A stretch of DNA of 64,000 nucleotides from the NCBI GenBank assembly GCA_963726005.1, contig CAVSAT010000015.1, positions 1 to 64,000 of the forward strand. Direction: 5' to 3'. This DNA comes from Bog-473 sp963726005. Its GTDB lineage: Bacteria > Actinomycetota > Acidimicrobiia > Acidimicrobiales > RAAP-2. Below the pieces are notes generated by a model that ran no database searches, had not been told where the DNA came from, and saw nothing but the letters and a program-made list of their open reading frames with translations. Every line of letters starts with the position of its first letter. Positions within the stretch are counted from its first letter, which is position 1. Shown here one piece after another: positions 36,016 through 47,479 of the stretch. The position numbers and the translations under genes were made by a program.

Positions 36016-36861
36016 TCAGTGGGTCCGGGTCATGCGTACGATCACCCGCATGGTGTTTTCGGCGTTGCCGGCATAGATCCCCTTCACGGGCGGCACGTCG
36101 GCGTAATCGCGCCCGCGGCCAACGGCGACGTGACGCTCCCCGACCGAGCAGTCGTTCGTGGGGTCGTAGCCCCACCACTTGCCTGTCCAGACCTCGACCC
36201 AGGCGTGGCTCTCCCCGTGGACCTCTTCCCCGATGGTGGCGTCCTCTTCGGGGTGGAAGTAGCCCGAGACGTAGCGGCACGGCAGCCTGACCGATTTGGC
36301 CAACGCCAGCGCCAGGTGTGCAAAGTCCTGGCAGACGCCGGCGCCGTCGGCGTAGGCCTCGTTGGCCGAGGTGTGCACAGACGTGACACCGCGCACGTAC
36401 CGCAGCGATTCATGCGTCGTGGCCATGATGCGCCGGGCCGTCTGGAGCGGACGCTCGCCGACGAGCCCACGCGCGATCTCCAACAGATCAGGCCCCGGAG
36501 CCGTGTACCGGTTGTGGGCGAGGTGGTCGGCCATCGTCGTCGACGCGTGGGCGACGTCCTCCCACGTGGCGTCCTCGGGTTCGTCAGACTGCTGGGTGTC
36601 GACTAGCGAGGTGCCCGTGACGGAGAGCACCTCGTGGCCACGGTCCACGTTGAACGCCACGACGTGGGTGCCCCAGTAGTCGGTGTAGGAGTACTGGGAC
36701 GCCGCGGGCAGGGTCACCACTTTCGTCTCGAGCGCCGTCTGGCGCCGCTCCGTGCGCGGGGTCATGCGCAGCTCGTTGTAGGAGGCCCGCGCCGGGGCGT
36801 CGTAGTCGAACCGGGTCTCGTGGGACACCCGCAACCGCCACCCCGGCGCGTTCGGGCTCAT
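36016..36861 (-). CDS. transglutaminase-like cysteine protease-fold protein
   Basis: 281 residues. The N-terminal beta domain (LRVSHETRFDYDAPARASYN) is that of bacterial transglutaminase-like proteins. The catalytic triad is visible: Cys177 in GAGVCQDFAH, His219 in GESHAWVEVW and Asp233 in WGYDPTND. The ATG overlaps the stop of the alpha-E gene (ATGA). With alpha-E and circularly permuted ATP-grasp proteins it forms a widespread predicted peptide-bond-making and -cutting module described in comparative genomics. The substrate is unknown. Confidence 0.93.
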   Translation of the reverse strand: MSPNAPGWRLRVSHETRFDYDAPARASYNELRMTPRTERRQTALETKVVTLPAASQYSYTDYWGTHVVAFNVDRGHEVLSVTGTSLVDTQQSDEPEDATWEDVAHASTTMADHLAHNRYTAPGPDLLEIARGLVGERPLQTARRIMATTHESLRYVRGVTSVHTSANEAYADGAGVCQDFAHLALALAKSVRLPCRYVSGYFHPEEDATIGEEVHGESHAWVEVWTGKWWGYDPTNDCSVGERHVAVGRGRDYADVPPVKGIYAGNAENTMRVIVRMTRTH

Positions 36862-37802
36862 CCTCCCCCGCCTCCCTTGCGCCACTGCGTCGGTGTGTCC
36901 TGCGCGAAGTAGCGCCCGGTGACCGCCTCGCTGACCGCGGAGATCGACGCCTGCAGGCGCTCGAGGCGCGTCTCGAGGCCGCGGGCGAGCGTGGCCGGGG
37001 CCGAATACTCGAGCTCGGCCCGCGCCGAAACCGACCAGCCCGCGGGCGTCGTCCCACGACGCCTCGCGTCCCGCGTTGATCTGGTCGAGGCACTCCTCCG
37101 CCAGCGTGAGTGAGGCGAAGGCCGAGCGCGGGAAAAGCCGGTCCCGCAGGAGGAAGTCCAGGACCCGACCCGGCTCGACCACGCCCTGGGAAAGGCGCAG
37201 GTACGGTTCGTAGCCGCCACAGGAGCGGAGCAGCATCACCAGGCCGCTGTCGAACACCTCGTCGAATGCGACCGTGGCCAGCTGGCGTGCCACCACGTCG
37301 GTGCGCTCAAGGCAGCGCCCGAGGGTGAAGAAGAGCCACGTCAGGTCACGGCTCATCATCGTGTCGGCCAGCCCCATCATGCCGGCGCACTGCGTCTTGA
37401 CGAAGGAGAGGTAGAAGGCCGGGCTCGCCCGCCGGCCGGCCTCCCACTGCGCCGGCAGCTCGGCCCAGGTGGCGTTGATGTGCTCCCAGAACTCCACCGG
37501 CACGACGTGGCGCACGGCGCGGGTGTTCTCCCGCGCCGCCGCGAGGGCGCCGGCGATCGACGAACGGCTCTCGGGGTCGGTGGCCAGGCGCTCCGTCGCC
37601 TGCCACAGAGTCTGCGTCCCCGAATCGGGCAGGCCCATCACGGCGAGGAGCCGGCGCGCGGCGTGCGACCCTTCGACGTCACTCTGCTCGAGGGCCTGGT
37701 ACACCGAGACGTCGAGGATGCGCGCCGTGCCCTCGGCGCGCTCCACGTACCGGCCGACCCAGAAGATCGACTCGGCAACCCGGCTCAACAGGGCGCGTGT
37801 GG

Positions 37803-37806
<4 letters not shown>
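36858..37806 (-). CDS. alpha-E domain protein (DUF403) (one frameshift)
   Basis: About 316 residues once a one-base shift near 37035 is bridged. It begins MTTRALLSRVAESIFWVGRY with VERAEGTARILDV, the hallmark of the helical alpha-E family. Conserved FVKTQCAGMMGLADTMMSRD and LGRCLERTDVVARQLAT follow. The second frame supplies the C-terminus (AELEYSAPATLARGLETRLE, then RYFAQDTPTQW). Start and stop overlap both neighbours by four bases (ATGA), showing tight translational coupling. The break is in a conserved gene, so sequence error is likely. Confidence 0.85.
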
Positions 37807-39390
<1,584 letters not shown>

Positions 39391-39537
39391 GGACTCAGCG
39401 TGCCAGGCGTGTGTTTCGCCGCGGTTTCACGGCTGCGAACAGCTGGTGACGGGAGATCCGCGGTCTGGAATGAAGGTGGTGCGAGAGGGGCGGGGCGCTG
39501 GAGTTAAAGCTGCATCGTACCGGTGGTATCGCCCGGC

Positions 39538-40533
39538 TCAGCCGACGAGACCCAGCTCCTTGACGTCGTTGCGCTCGGCCTCGAGCTCGTCGGTCGTGAC
39601 CCTGATCCGCTCGGTGGCGAAGTCATCGTGGGTGAAACCCTCGACCACGGACCAGCCACCCTTCCCGTCCGCCGCCACGGGGAAGCCGAACTGCAGGCCC
39701 TCCGGAGCGCCGTACTGACCGGAGCTGGCCACGGCGACCGAGAAGCAGTCGCCGGCCGGCGTCACGGTGCGGAGGCTCACGACGGTGTCGATCGCCGCCG
39801 CGGCGGCTGAGGCCGCCGAGGACGAGCCGCGGGCCTCGATGATGGCCGCGCCCCTCTTCTGCACCGTCGTGATGAAGTCGCCCTTCAGCCAGTCCTCGTC
39901 GCCGATGACGTCGGCGGCCGGCTTCCCACCGATCCGCGCGTTGGCGAAGTCGGGGAACTGGGTGGCGGAGTGGTTGCCCCAGATGGCCATGTTGGTGACC
40001 TCGGCCACCGGGGCGCCGGACTTGGCCGCAAGCTGCGCCTTGGCCCGGTTCTCGTCGAGGCGGGTCATGGCGAACCAGCGGTCGGCGGGTATCTCGGGCG
40101 CATTCGACCGAGCGATCAGGCAGTTCGTATTACAGGGGTTGCCGACTACGAGGATGCGCACGTCGGGAGCGGCGTTCTCGGCGATCGCCCTTCCCTGCGG
40201 CTTGAAGATGCCGCCGTTCACGCTCAGGAGGTCGCCGCGCTCCATGCCTGCCTTGCGCGGCACGGAGCCGACCAGCAGCGCCCATGAGGTCCCGTCGAAG
40301 GCCGTCTTGAGGTCGGACGTGGCGACGATGTCGTCGACGAGGGGGAACGCGCCGTCGTCGAGCTCCATGACCACGCCCTCGAGCACGCGCATGGCGGGCT
40401 CTATCTCGAGCAGACGCAACACGATCGGCTGGTCCGGGCCGAGGAGCTGGCCCGAGGCGATGCGAAAGAGGATGGAATAGCCGATCTGGCCGCCGGCGCC
40501 GGTGACGGTGACGTGGACGGGGGGCTTGGCCAT
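39538..40533 (-). CDS. mdh: malate dehydrogenase
   Basis: 331 residues, normal for the cytosolic-type bacterial MDH. The NAD motif is VTGAGGQIGYSILFRIASGQ at about residues 9-28. Substrate arginines and catalytic residues lie in VGSVPRKAGMERGDLL, LVVGNPCNTNCLIA, MTRLDENRAKAQLA and the active His in AIWGNHSATQFPDF. It oxidises malate to oxaloacetate. It lies 57 bp downstream of icd on the same strand, so the two are probably cotranscribed. Confidence 0.97.
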   Translation of the reverse strand: MAKPPVHVTVTGAGGQIGYSILFRIASGQLLGPDQPIVLRLLEIEPAMRVLEGVVMELDDGAFPLVDDIVATSDLKTAFDGTSWALLVGSVPRKAGMERGDLLSVNGGIFKPQGRAIAENAAPDVRILVVGNPCNTNCLIARSNAPEIPADRWFAMTRLDENRAKAQLAAKSGAPVAEVTNMAIWGNHSATQFPDFANARIGGKPAADVIGDEDWLKGDFITTVQKRGAAIIEARGSSSAASAAAAAIDTVVSLRTVTPAGDCFSVAVASSGQYGAPEGLQFGFPVAADGKGGWSVVEGFTHDDFATERIRVTTDELEAERNDVKELGLVG

Positions 40534-40590
40534 GGGGAGTGTGTTCCTTTCCGACAGCGAGGAATCGACGGTGGGACGTTGACGAGGATG

Positions 40591-41787
40591 TCAGAGGCGG
40601 TCGACGATGGCGGCGGCGAACTCCGAGCACTTGACCTCGGTGGCACCCTCCATGAGACGGGCGAAATCGTAGGTCACGATCTTGTCTGCGATGGTCGCCT
40701 CGAGCGCATGCACGATGTCGGATGCCGCGTCGTTCCAGCCGATGTGCTCGAGCATGAGTGCCCCCGAGAGCAGCACCGAGCCGGGATTGACCTTGTCCTG
40801 CCCGGCGTACTTAGGCGCCGTGCCGTGCGTCGCCTCGAAGATGCCATGACCGGTGACATAGTTGATGTTGGCCCCTGGTGCGATTCCGATGCCACCGACC
40901 TGGGCGGCCAGCGCATCGGAGAGATAGTCACCGTTGAGGTTGGTGGTGGCGATCACGTCGAAGTCGGACGGCCGGGTGAGCACCTGCTGCAGCGTGATGT
41001 CGGCAATTGTGTCCTTCACGAGGATCTTGTCGCCGGGCTCTCCTCCACAGTCCTCCCAGCCCACGGCGACGTCGGAGAACTCCTCGCGTACGAGCTCGTA
41101 GCCCCACTCGCGGAACGCACCCTCGGTGAACTTCATGATGTTGCCCTTATGCACCAGCGTCACGGAGCGGCGCTTGCGGTCGAGCGCGTAGTTGATGGCG
41201 GCGCGGATGAGCCGCTTGGAGCCCATCTCCGAGACCGGCTTGATCCCGATGCCCGAACCGTCCCGGATGGGCCACCCCATCTCGCTGCGCAGGAACTCGG
41301 TCAGCTTCAGCGCCTCGGGCGTGCCCGCCTGCACCTCGTAGCCGGCGTACACGTCCTCGGTGTTCTCCCGAAAGATGACCATGTCGACGAGCTCGGGGTG
41401 CAGCACCGGCGAGGGGACGCCGGTGAACCAGCGCACCGGTCGCAGGCACACGTAGAGGTCGAGGATCTGCCGCAGCGCCACGTTGAGGGAGCGGATGCCG
41501 CCGCCGATCGGCGTGGTCAGCGGCCCCTTGATCCCGATCAGGTGCTCGCGGAAGGCCTCGACCGTCTCGTCGGGCAGCCAGCTGCCGACCTCGTCGAACG
41601 CCTTCTGGCCGGCCAGGACCTCCTTCCAGGCGATCTTGTGGCCGTGCTTGGCGGAGGCCGCATCGAGGACCAGCTTGGCGGCGGGCCAGATGTCGACCCC
41701 CGTCCCGTCGCCCTCGATGAAGGGGATGATGGGCTCGTCGGGGACGTCGAGGGTGCCGTCGTCGCCCATGCGGATGAGGTCTGCCAT
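40591..41787 (-). CDS. icd: isocitrate dehydrogenase, NADP-dependent, E. coli type
   Basis: 398 residues. The substrate loop GGGIRSLNVALRQILDLYVC carries the serine that is phosphorylated in E. coli Icd. FRENTEDVYAGYE and LVHKGNIMKFTEGAF are typical. The cofactor loop GTAPKYAGQDKVNPGSV has the Lys-Tyr pair that selects NADP. This homodimeric type I enzyme differs from the large monomeric Icd common in many actinobacteria. The protein begins MADLIRMGDDGTLDVPDEPI. Confidence 0.96.
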   Translation of the reverse strand: MADLIRMGDDGTLDVPDEPIIPFIEGDGTGVDIWPAAKLVLDAASAKHGHKIAWKEVLAGQKAFDEVGSWLPDETVEAFREHLIGIKGPLTTPIGGGIRSLNVALRQILDLYVCLRPVRWFTGVPSPVLHPELVDMVIFRENTEDVYAGYEVQAGTPEALKLTEFLRSEMGWPIRDGSGIGIKPVSEMGSKRLIRAAINYALDRKRRSVTLVHKGNIMKFTEGAFREWGYELVREEFSDVAVGWEDCGGEPGDKILVKDTIADITLQQVLTRPSDFDVIATTNLNGDYLSDALAAQVGGIGIAPGANINYVTGHGIFEATHGTAPKYAGQDKVNPGSVLLSGALMLEHIGWNDAASDIVHALEATIADKIVTYDFARLMEGATEVKCSEFAAAIVDRL

Positions 41788-41864
41788 GCGAGCGATGCTA
41801 GGGGCCGGGCCAGCAGGGTCCCAATTTGGGCGCTCCGGGGCCGGGCGCCGGCCGGGCCACCGGC

Positions 41865-42434
41865 TCAGCGCCCCAGCAGACCGTGAAGGCGGGCGTACGG
41901 CGCCGCGTCGTCGCCCAGGATCAGCGCCACCAACCCGAGCGCCAGCGACCCGTCGATCTCGGTGCCCCAGGCGATCATCTCCTCGATGTCGAGCCAGTCC
42001 TTGGGCCGGTCGAACACGACCTTGCAGACGATCAGGTCCTCGGGGGCGAGGATCGGGATCTCGACCGGGCCGAAACGCACGGTGCGGGCCCGGCGCGCCA
42101 TGTCGTGGTGCAGCTCGAGCGTGGCGAAGAAGACGTCGAGGTAGGAGCCCTCCCAGTCGAGGCGGGCCTGTCCGTCCCGAGCGATGAGTGCCCGGTCGAC
42201 GTCGGTCACCGTGACGCCGAGGGTGGCGATGGCCCCCAATACCGGTGGCGCCGCCTCGGGTGGCAGCGTCAGGTTCACGTCGATGTCCGTCGTCGCCCGG
42301 GGGTTTCGATACCAGGCCAGCGCGAGGGCGCCCCCGAACTGGTGGGGAACGCCAAGCGAGTCGAGCATCTCGTGGAGGCTCACGATCCGGGAGGCGAGCC
42401 CCCCGAGTGGGGCGGGCGCGGCTGCGAGGGTCAT
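41865..42434 (-). CDS. AbiEii-like nucleotidyltransferase
   Basis: 189 residues from the ATG at 42434. The nucleotidyltransferase core is visible as QFGGALALAWYRNPRATTDI followed by DVNLTL, where the Asp pair of TDID would bind metal. Later LAPEDLIVCKVVFDRPKDWL matches AbiEii/MenT-like proteins. These are toxin or abortive-infection nucleotidyltransferases. The start overlaps the stop of the upstream partner gene (ATGA), as in toxin-antitoxin pairs. Toxicity here is inferred only. Confidence 0.8.
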   Translation of the reverse strand: MTLAAAPAPLGGLASRIVSLHEMLDSLGVPHQFGGALALAWYRNPRATTDIDVNLTLPPEAAPPVLGAIATLGVTVTDVDRALIARDGQARLDWEGSYLDVFFATLELHHDMARRARTVRFGPVEIPILAPEDLIVCKVVFDRPKDWLDIEEMIAWGTEIDGSLALGLVALILGDDAAPYARLHGLLGR

Positions 42435-42948
42435 GCCGTCGGGCCTTCCGTTGCCCGTGCCGGTACCCGGCGCCGCTCGGCGGTGGCCGCGGCCAAGGGC
42501 GCCAGGGGCGGGAACGTCAGATCCTCCGCTGCCCGCTCGGGAGTGAAAGCCGTGATCTGCTCGGCGAAGTCGAGCAGATCCATCAGCGTGTCGCCGGGAT
42601 CCCTGTCTCGGCCGCTTCCGGGGGTTGGGGACGGGTCTCGAGCGAGCCTGCCATCCGTCGCGACGATTCGACGAAACGGCGGGCTTGGTGACGGGCCGGC
42701 GCGGCGACTCCACCCAGCGGCCGCCGTCCGGCGTATCGGCGGGCAACCGAGGACCTGGCGGCCTTCCGGGCCGACGCTCGCACTGCCTCGGTGTCGAAGG
42801 GACGGGTGGCCCTGCGGCGCGCGGTTCCGAGCACCTCGTCCGTGAGGAGCTCGTAGTTGGCCAGCGAGCGCGCCCGAGGCCCCTTCGGCGTGTGCACTGA
42901 CTCGCGGATCTCGAAGCGACCCCTGGGGCGGGCGACCACGTATGCCAT
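42431..42948 (-). CDS. partner (possible antitoxin) of the AbiEii-like gene (one probable frameshift)
   Basis: About 172 residues if one shift between about 42590 and 42720 is bridged. It begins MAYVVARPRGRFEIRESVHT, then PKGPRARSLANYELLTDEVL and a basic middle (ASARKAARSSVARRYAGRRP). The end, in another frame, is DPGDTLMDLLDFAEQITAFT and FPPLAPLAAATAERRR. Without bridging, the first frame stops at a TGATG where a 50-residue frame starts. The start ATG at 42948 is seven bases after a TATACT box, so translation is probably leaderless. Two overlapping genes plus an own promoter support a two-gene toxin-antitoxin-like unit. Confidence 0.6.
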
Positions 42949-42955
42949 AAACAGT

Positions 42956-42990
42956 AGTATAGCCACTACATACCCACTATTACCCACTAG
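42956..42990 (-). promoter_or_regulatory. promoter with direct repeats upstream of the AbiEii pair
   Basis: On the minus strand TATACT (42961-42956) lies seven bases before the ATG at 42948. Immediately upstream the nonamer TAGTGGGTA occurs twice with a 10-bp period (42981-42989 and 42971-42979), and a third degenerate copy (TAGTGGC) follows. Repeats one helical turn apart over the -35 region suggest autoregulation by the pair. Confidence 0.65.
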
Positions 42991-43143
42991 GTAGATCGGG
43001 TCAGTCATCCTGTTGTGGGGAGAGAGGAGCGCGTTGTGGGTTGAGCTTGTTGGTTGCGGACACATGAAAGCTGGCCAACGACAAAACCCCCAGAGTTGGC
43101 TTCCGGGTCACGTCACAGGTACTCACGAGCCGGACCGGTAAGA

Positions 43144-46130
43144 TCACCTCGTCTCGTCGTTCGTGCAGTGCTCGCAGTCGAACCGCGGCATGACGATCTC
43201 GGTCTCGGAGCCGAAGCGGCTGGAGGAGGGCTGGTTCGCCGAGTCGCCCGAATACAGTGCCTGCCACTGGTAGACGCCGTGCGGCAAGTTCACCGCGTTC
43301 GAGTTTGGCACATGGCCGGCGGTGACGTGACGGTCCCGGCGTTGGCGTTGGCGACCACCACCCACTGCCAGGAGCGGTGGCCGTTCTTCATGACCGCCTG
43401 CCTGGTGTACAGCGAGTAGGTGACTGTTCCTGTCGCCTCGGCGGCGTTGGTTCCGCTCAGCTTGGCCGTGTCAGTCACCGATGTCCCGTCGAAGACCGTC
43501 ACGAAGCGGCCTTCCCATGGGAACTCGTGCCCGCTCCGATTGTTGCCCACCAGCAGGGTCTTGAGCTTTGTCGGCTGTGCCGTTGTCACGCAGGTGACAG
43601 TCTCGACCTCCCCGGCGGTGCCGCAGGTGCTCGACGAGGTCTGGTTGTTCGTGTCGCCCGAGTAGGTGACGCCCCAGTAGTAGGTGCCGGCCGAGCTCAA
43701 GGTGACCGGTGCCGAAGCGGGCAGCGTCCCGGGCGTCGTGATGGTCTCGGCGGTGCCGCCGCCACCGGGGGCCAGCGTGGCGCAGCCGAGTCGGTGTAGA
43801 CGTTGTAGGTGACGGTCCCCGTGGCCGTGGAGGCGTTGGTGCCGCTGAGCGTGGCCGTGTCGGTGACGGCCGTGCTTGTGGGCACGCTGATGCTCGTCCC
43901 GCTCTGTGCGCCGCCCGAGAGCGAGGTCGACACCGACGTCGGCTGTGCCGTTGTCACGCCGGTGACCGTCTCGACCTCCCCGGCGGTGCCGCAGGTGCTC
44001 GACGAGGTCTGGTTGTTCGTGTCGCCCGAGTAGGTGACGCCCCAGTAGTAGGTGCCGGCCGAGCTCAAGGTGACCGGTGCCGAAGCGGGCAGCGTCCCGG
44101 GCGTCGTGATGGTCTCGGCGGTGCCGCCGCCACCGGGGGCCAGCGTGGCGCAGCCGAGTCGGTGTAGACGTTGTAGGTGACGGTCCCCGTGGCCGTGGAC
44201 GGCGTTGGTGCCGCTGAGCGTGGCCGTGTCGGTGACGGCCGTGCTTGTGGGCACGCTGATGCTCGTCCCGCTCTGTGCGCGCCCGAGAGCGAGGTCGACA
44301 CCGACGTCGGCTGTGCCGTTGTCACGCCGGTGACCGTCTCGACCTCCACGGCGGTGCCGCAGGTGCTCGACGAGGTCTGGTTGTTCGTGTCGCCCGAGTA
44401 GGTGACGCCCCAGTAGTAGGTGCCGGCCGAGCTCAAGGTGACCGGTGCCGAAGCGGGCAGCGTCCCGGGCGTCGTGATGGTCTCGGCGGTGCCGCCGCCA
44501 CCGGGGGCCAGCGTGGCGCAGCCGAGTCGGTGTAGACGTTGTAGGTCACGGTCCCCGTGGCCGTGGACGCGTTGGTGCCGCTGAGCGTGGCCGTGTCGGT
44601 GACGGCCGTGCTTGTGGGCACGCTGATGCTCGTCCCGCTCTGTGCGCCGCCCGAGAGCGAGGTCGACACCGACGTCGGCTGTGCCGTTGTCACGCCGGTG
44701 ACCGTCTCGACCTCCCCGGCGGTGCCGCAGGTGCTCGACGAGGTCTGGTTGTTCGTGTCGCCCGAGTCGGTGACGCCCTCGTAATAGGTGTCGGCCGGGC
44801 TCAAGGTGACCGGTGCCGAAGCGGGCAGCGTCCCGGGCGTCGTGATGGTCTCGGCGGTGCCGCCGCCACCGGGGGCCAGCGTGGCGCAGCCCGAGTCGGT
44901 GTAGACGTTGTAGGTCACGGTCCCCGTGGCCGTGGACGCGTTGGTGCCGCTGAGCGTGGCCGTGTCGGTGACGGCCGTGCTTGTGGGCACGCTGATGCTC
45001 GTCCCGCTCTGTGCGCCGCCCGAGAGCGAGGTCGACACCGACGTCGGCTGTGCCGTTGTCACGCCGGTGACCGTCTCGACCTCCCCGGCGGTGCCGCAGG
45101 TGCTCGACGAGGTCTGGTTGTTCGTGTCGCCCGAGTAGGTGACGCCCCAGTAGTAGGGGTCGGCCGAGCTCAAGGTGACCGGTGCCGAAGCGGGAGGTCC
45201 GGCGTCGTGTGGTCAGGCGGTGCCGCCGCCACCGGGGGCCAGCGTGGCGCAGCCCGAGTCGGTGTAGACGTTGTAGGTCACGGTCCCCGTGGCCGTGGAC
45301 GCGTTGGTGCCGCTGAGCGTGGCCGTGTCGGTGACGGCCGTGCTTGTGGGCACGCTGATGCTCGTCCCGCTCTGTGCGCCGCCCGAGAGCGAGGTCGACA
45401 CCGACGTCGGCAGAGGCGTCGTCACCACCGGCGCCGACCCGTCCCCCGGATTCAAGCCCGTTTCGACCCCGCTGCCGAAGTCGGACTGCGGATCCACGTT
45501 GAACGGCGCCGAGAACAGGTGGGGGAAGGCGAAGCCGTTGCCGGCTTGAGGGTTCTGGGCGAAGATGCCGAGCACGCACTGGTTCGGGTTGACGTCGCAG
45601 GTGCCGGTCATGGTGGCCAGGCCAAGCGTTCCCGGGTCGGGCAGGTCATAGATGGTGAACCCACCGGTCCCAGTAAGGGCGAGGTGGCCATCGGAGTTCT
45701 TCCCGCCCGTCGAGAGCGTCGCCGCCTCGCAGCCGGTCGCCGCCGTCGGCAGGTTGGCGATGAGGCCACCCGAGTCGGTGCACTCCTCGACGTAGTAGTT
45801 GCCACTGCACGAGTACGTCGGAGGGGGAACAGCCGAGAGCTGGGTACAGCCCGGTGTACCGGCGGTGAAGAGACTGGAGGCGCTGATCACCGGGTTGGCG
45901 GCGACGTTCAGGTCGATGATCTGACCGCTCGAGTAAGGGGTCCCGGCGGTCACCGTGCCGATCGTGTTCAAGGTGGTATAGCCGTCGGAGCTGGTCAGCG
46001 TGGCTGCGGCTGGGTTGCCCGAGAAGACGAGCGCCGCCGACCAAACGAGCGACGCTGCGGCACCAACTCCGATCCCTGTGCGGATCCTCGCCGTCTTCGT
46101 TGAACTCGGTGTCTTCTTTGAAATAGACAT
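43144..46130 (-). CDS. secreted protein of tandem Ig-like repeats (several frameshifts)
   Basis: Starts MSISKKTPSSTKTARIRTGI at 46130, with GGAGG about seven bases upstream. A signal-type helix (VGAAASLVWSAALVFSGNPA) ends at an AAA site. A unique domain of about 210 residues (DGYTTLNTIGTVTAGTPYSS, YVEECTDSGGLIANLPTAAT) is followed by six Ig-like units of about 123 residues. Each has TSVSTSLSGGAQSGTSISVP, TATGTVTYNVYTDSGCA and TYYWGVTYSGDTNNQTSS. The last unit is diverged, and the end is a short Cys-bearing tail (RFDCEHC). Single-base losses in most units throw the frame; the joined protein is about 990 residues. A surface adhesin-like role is inferred. Confidence 0.7.
43570..45420 (-). repeat. 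369-bp tandem repeat, five near-identical units
   Basis: The landmark CACCGACGTCGG recurs at 43931, 44299, 44667, 45036 and 45399, spacings 368, 368, 369 and 363. The intact unit is 369 bp (123 codons). Units at 43789, 44151 and 44518 read GCAGCCGAG where the intact ones near 44886 and 45249 read GCAGCCCGAG, the same single-C loss three times. Confidence 0.9.
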
Positions 46131-46606
46131 CGAACCACCTCCACCCATGCCTCGTCCGGCGATCGCTCTCGCGTACATCTGTGTGTCTGTGTGGACGTCT
46201 ACCCCATGTCAGCGGGATGATGCCACACCGTGTGACGCAAGTTTCGTGGCGAATAGCCAGATCGCAGGCCAATACGAAGTTCTCACCAGGGCCAATGCTG
46301 CCTTCACCCGAGTTGAGCGTCCCACTTACCAGCGCGATGGCGTCACGCTTCTGTCACGTGTTGCTCGCGCAAGCTTCTGTCACGTGTTGCTCGCGCAAGT
46401 AGTGGGTGGACATCTTGGGGCGGAACCACTTGGTCGATTGTGGACAGTCCCGATCCCGCGTGGTGGAATTGGGCGCCTCACCAATAGATCCCTCTCGGGC
46501 ACAGGAGTTCTGTCGGGAACCTATGCAACCCGTGGAACCCAGGAGCGCCACGGCCAGGATTCTGAGGCCACAGGGGTCCGACGAACCACGGGGAACACGA
46601 CAAGGG
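46131..46606. other. intergenic stretch with a 26-bp tandem duplication
   Basis: 476 bases without a recognisable gene. It separates the start of the Ig-repeat gene from the end of metF and should hold the promoter of the former. At 46347-46372 and 46373-46398 the 26-mer beginning GCTTCTGTCACGTGTTGCTC is perfectly duplicated. Each copy contains CACGTG, a palindromic hexamer. Confidence 0.6.
46347..46398. repeat. perfect 26-bp tandem duplication
   Basis: Two abutting identical copies, each containing TCACGTGTTGCTCGCGCAA. Together they present two CACGTG palindromes 26 bp apart upstream of the Ig-repeat gene. Confidence 0.9.
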
Positions 46607-47479
46607 CTACGTAGGGTTCGCCGGACCGAGCCCGAGCGCGGCGTAGATCTCACGGGTCGCGCTGGAGGTGTTGAACGTGTAGAAGTGCAGCCCCGGCACG
46701 CCGGATTGGAGGAGGCGGGAGCAGAGCTCGGTGGCCAGCTCCACACCCTCCTTGCGCACCGCGTCGGACCCGCCCCGCTCGTCGGCCGCCCGCAAGCGGT
46801 CTTCCATCCAGGCCGGGGCGGCGGCACCCATGCCGCCCAAGCGGCCCATGGTCGACAGCGACGTGACCGGGAGGATGCCGGGCAGGACCGGAGTGTCCAC
46901 GCCCCGCTCGCGCAGGTCCGCGACCAGCTCCTCGTACTCGGAGGCCTCGAAGAAGAACTGGGTCACCCCGAAGTCGGCCAGCGCCAGCTTGGCCGCCAGG
47001 TAGTCCCGGTCGCTCGGAATGTCGGCCGAGCGAGGATGACCCGCCGGGTGTGCCGCCACGCCGATGGAGAAGCCACCGATGGCGCGGGCAAGCTGCACCA
47101 GCTCGGCGGCGAACGCCAGCTCGCCGGGGCCCGATGCCGGATCATCGGGCGGGTCGCCGCCTAACGCCATCAGGTTCTCGATGCCGGCCTTGCGCAGCGA
47201 GACCAGGATGTCGGCCAGCTCCAGGCGCGTATGGGCAACGCAGATGAGGTGGGCCATTGGGTTGAGGTTGGTCGTGTGCAGCATGCCCGACACCAGGTCG
47301 AAGGTGCGCTGGCGCGACTCGGCGCCGCCACGGTATGTGACCGAGACGAAGGAGGGCTCGAGGGGCTGCAGCTCCGCGATCGTGCGGGCGAGCCGCGCGA
47401 GCTCCTTGTCGTTCTTGGGCGGGAAGAACTCGAACGAGTAGGTCGGGCCCGCGGCGAGCAATTCGGCGATGCGCGTCAT
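46607..47479 (-). CDS. metF: methylenetetrahydrofolate reductase
   Basis: 290 residues, the normal bacterial MetF size. It begins MTRIAELLAAGPTYSFEFFP followed by PPKNDKEL, where the glutamate of FEFFPPK is catalytic. NPMAHLICVAHTRLELADIL, NLMALGGDPPDD and FFFEASEYEEL complete the FAD/folate barrel. It reduces 5,10-methylene-THF to 5-methyl-THF for methionine synthesis. Its ATG overlaps the stop of the cupin gene by four bases. Confidence 0.96.
   Translation of the reverse strand: MTRIAELLAAGPTYSFEFFPPKNDKELARLARTIAELQPLEPSFVSVTYRGGAESRQRTFDLVSGMLHTTNLNPMAHLICVAHTRLELADILVSLRKAGIENLMALGGDPPDDPASGPGELAFAAELVQLARAIGGFSIGVAAHPAGHPRSADIPSDRDYLAAKLALADFGVTQFFFEASEYEELVADLRERGVDTPVLPGILPVTSLSTMGRLGGMGAAAPAWMEDRLRAADERGGSDAVRKEGVELATELCSRLLQSGVPGLHFYTFNTSSATREIYAALGLGPANPT

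Noticed and set aside
43570..45420. Possible mobile element because of long identical repeats
   Set aside because: The repeats are in-frame 123-codon Ig-like units inside one secreted protein; there is no transposase or terminal inverted repeat.
44065..45579. A 504-codon minus-strand frame over the Ig repeats
   Set aside because: The His/Arg/Gly-rich translation (RHRRGGRDGHRRDNGTADVG) is the shifted frame of the Ig units; only its short end matches the real protein.
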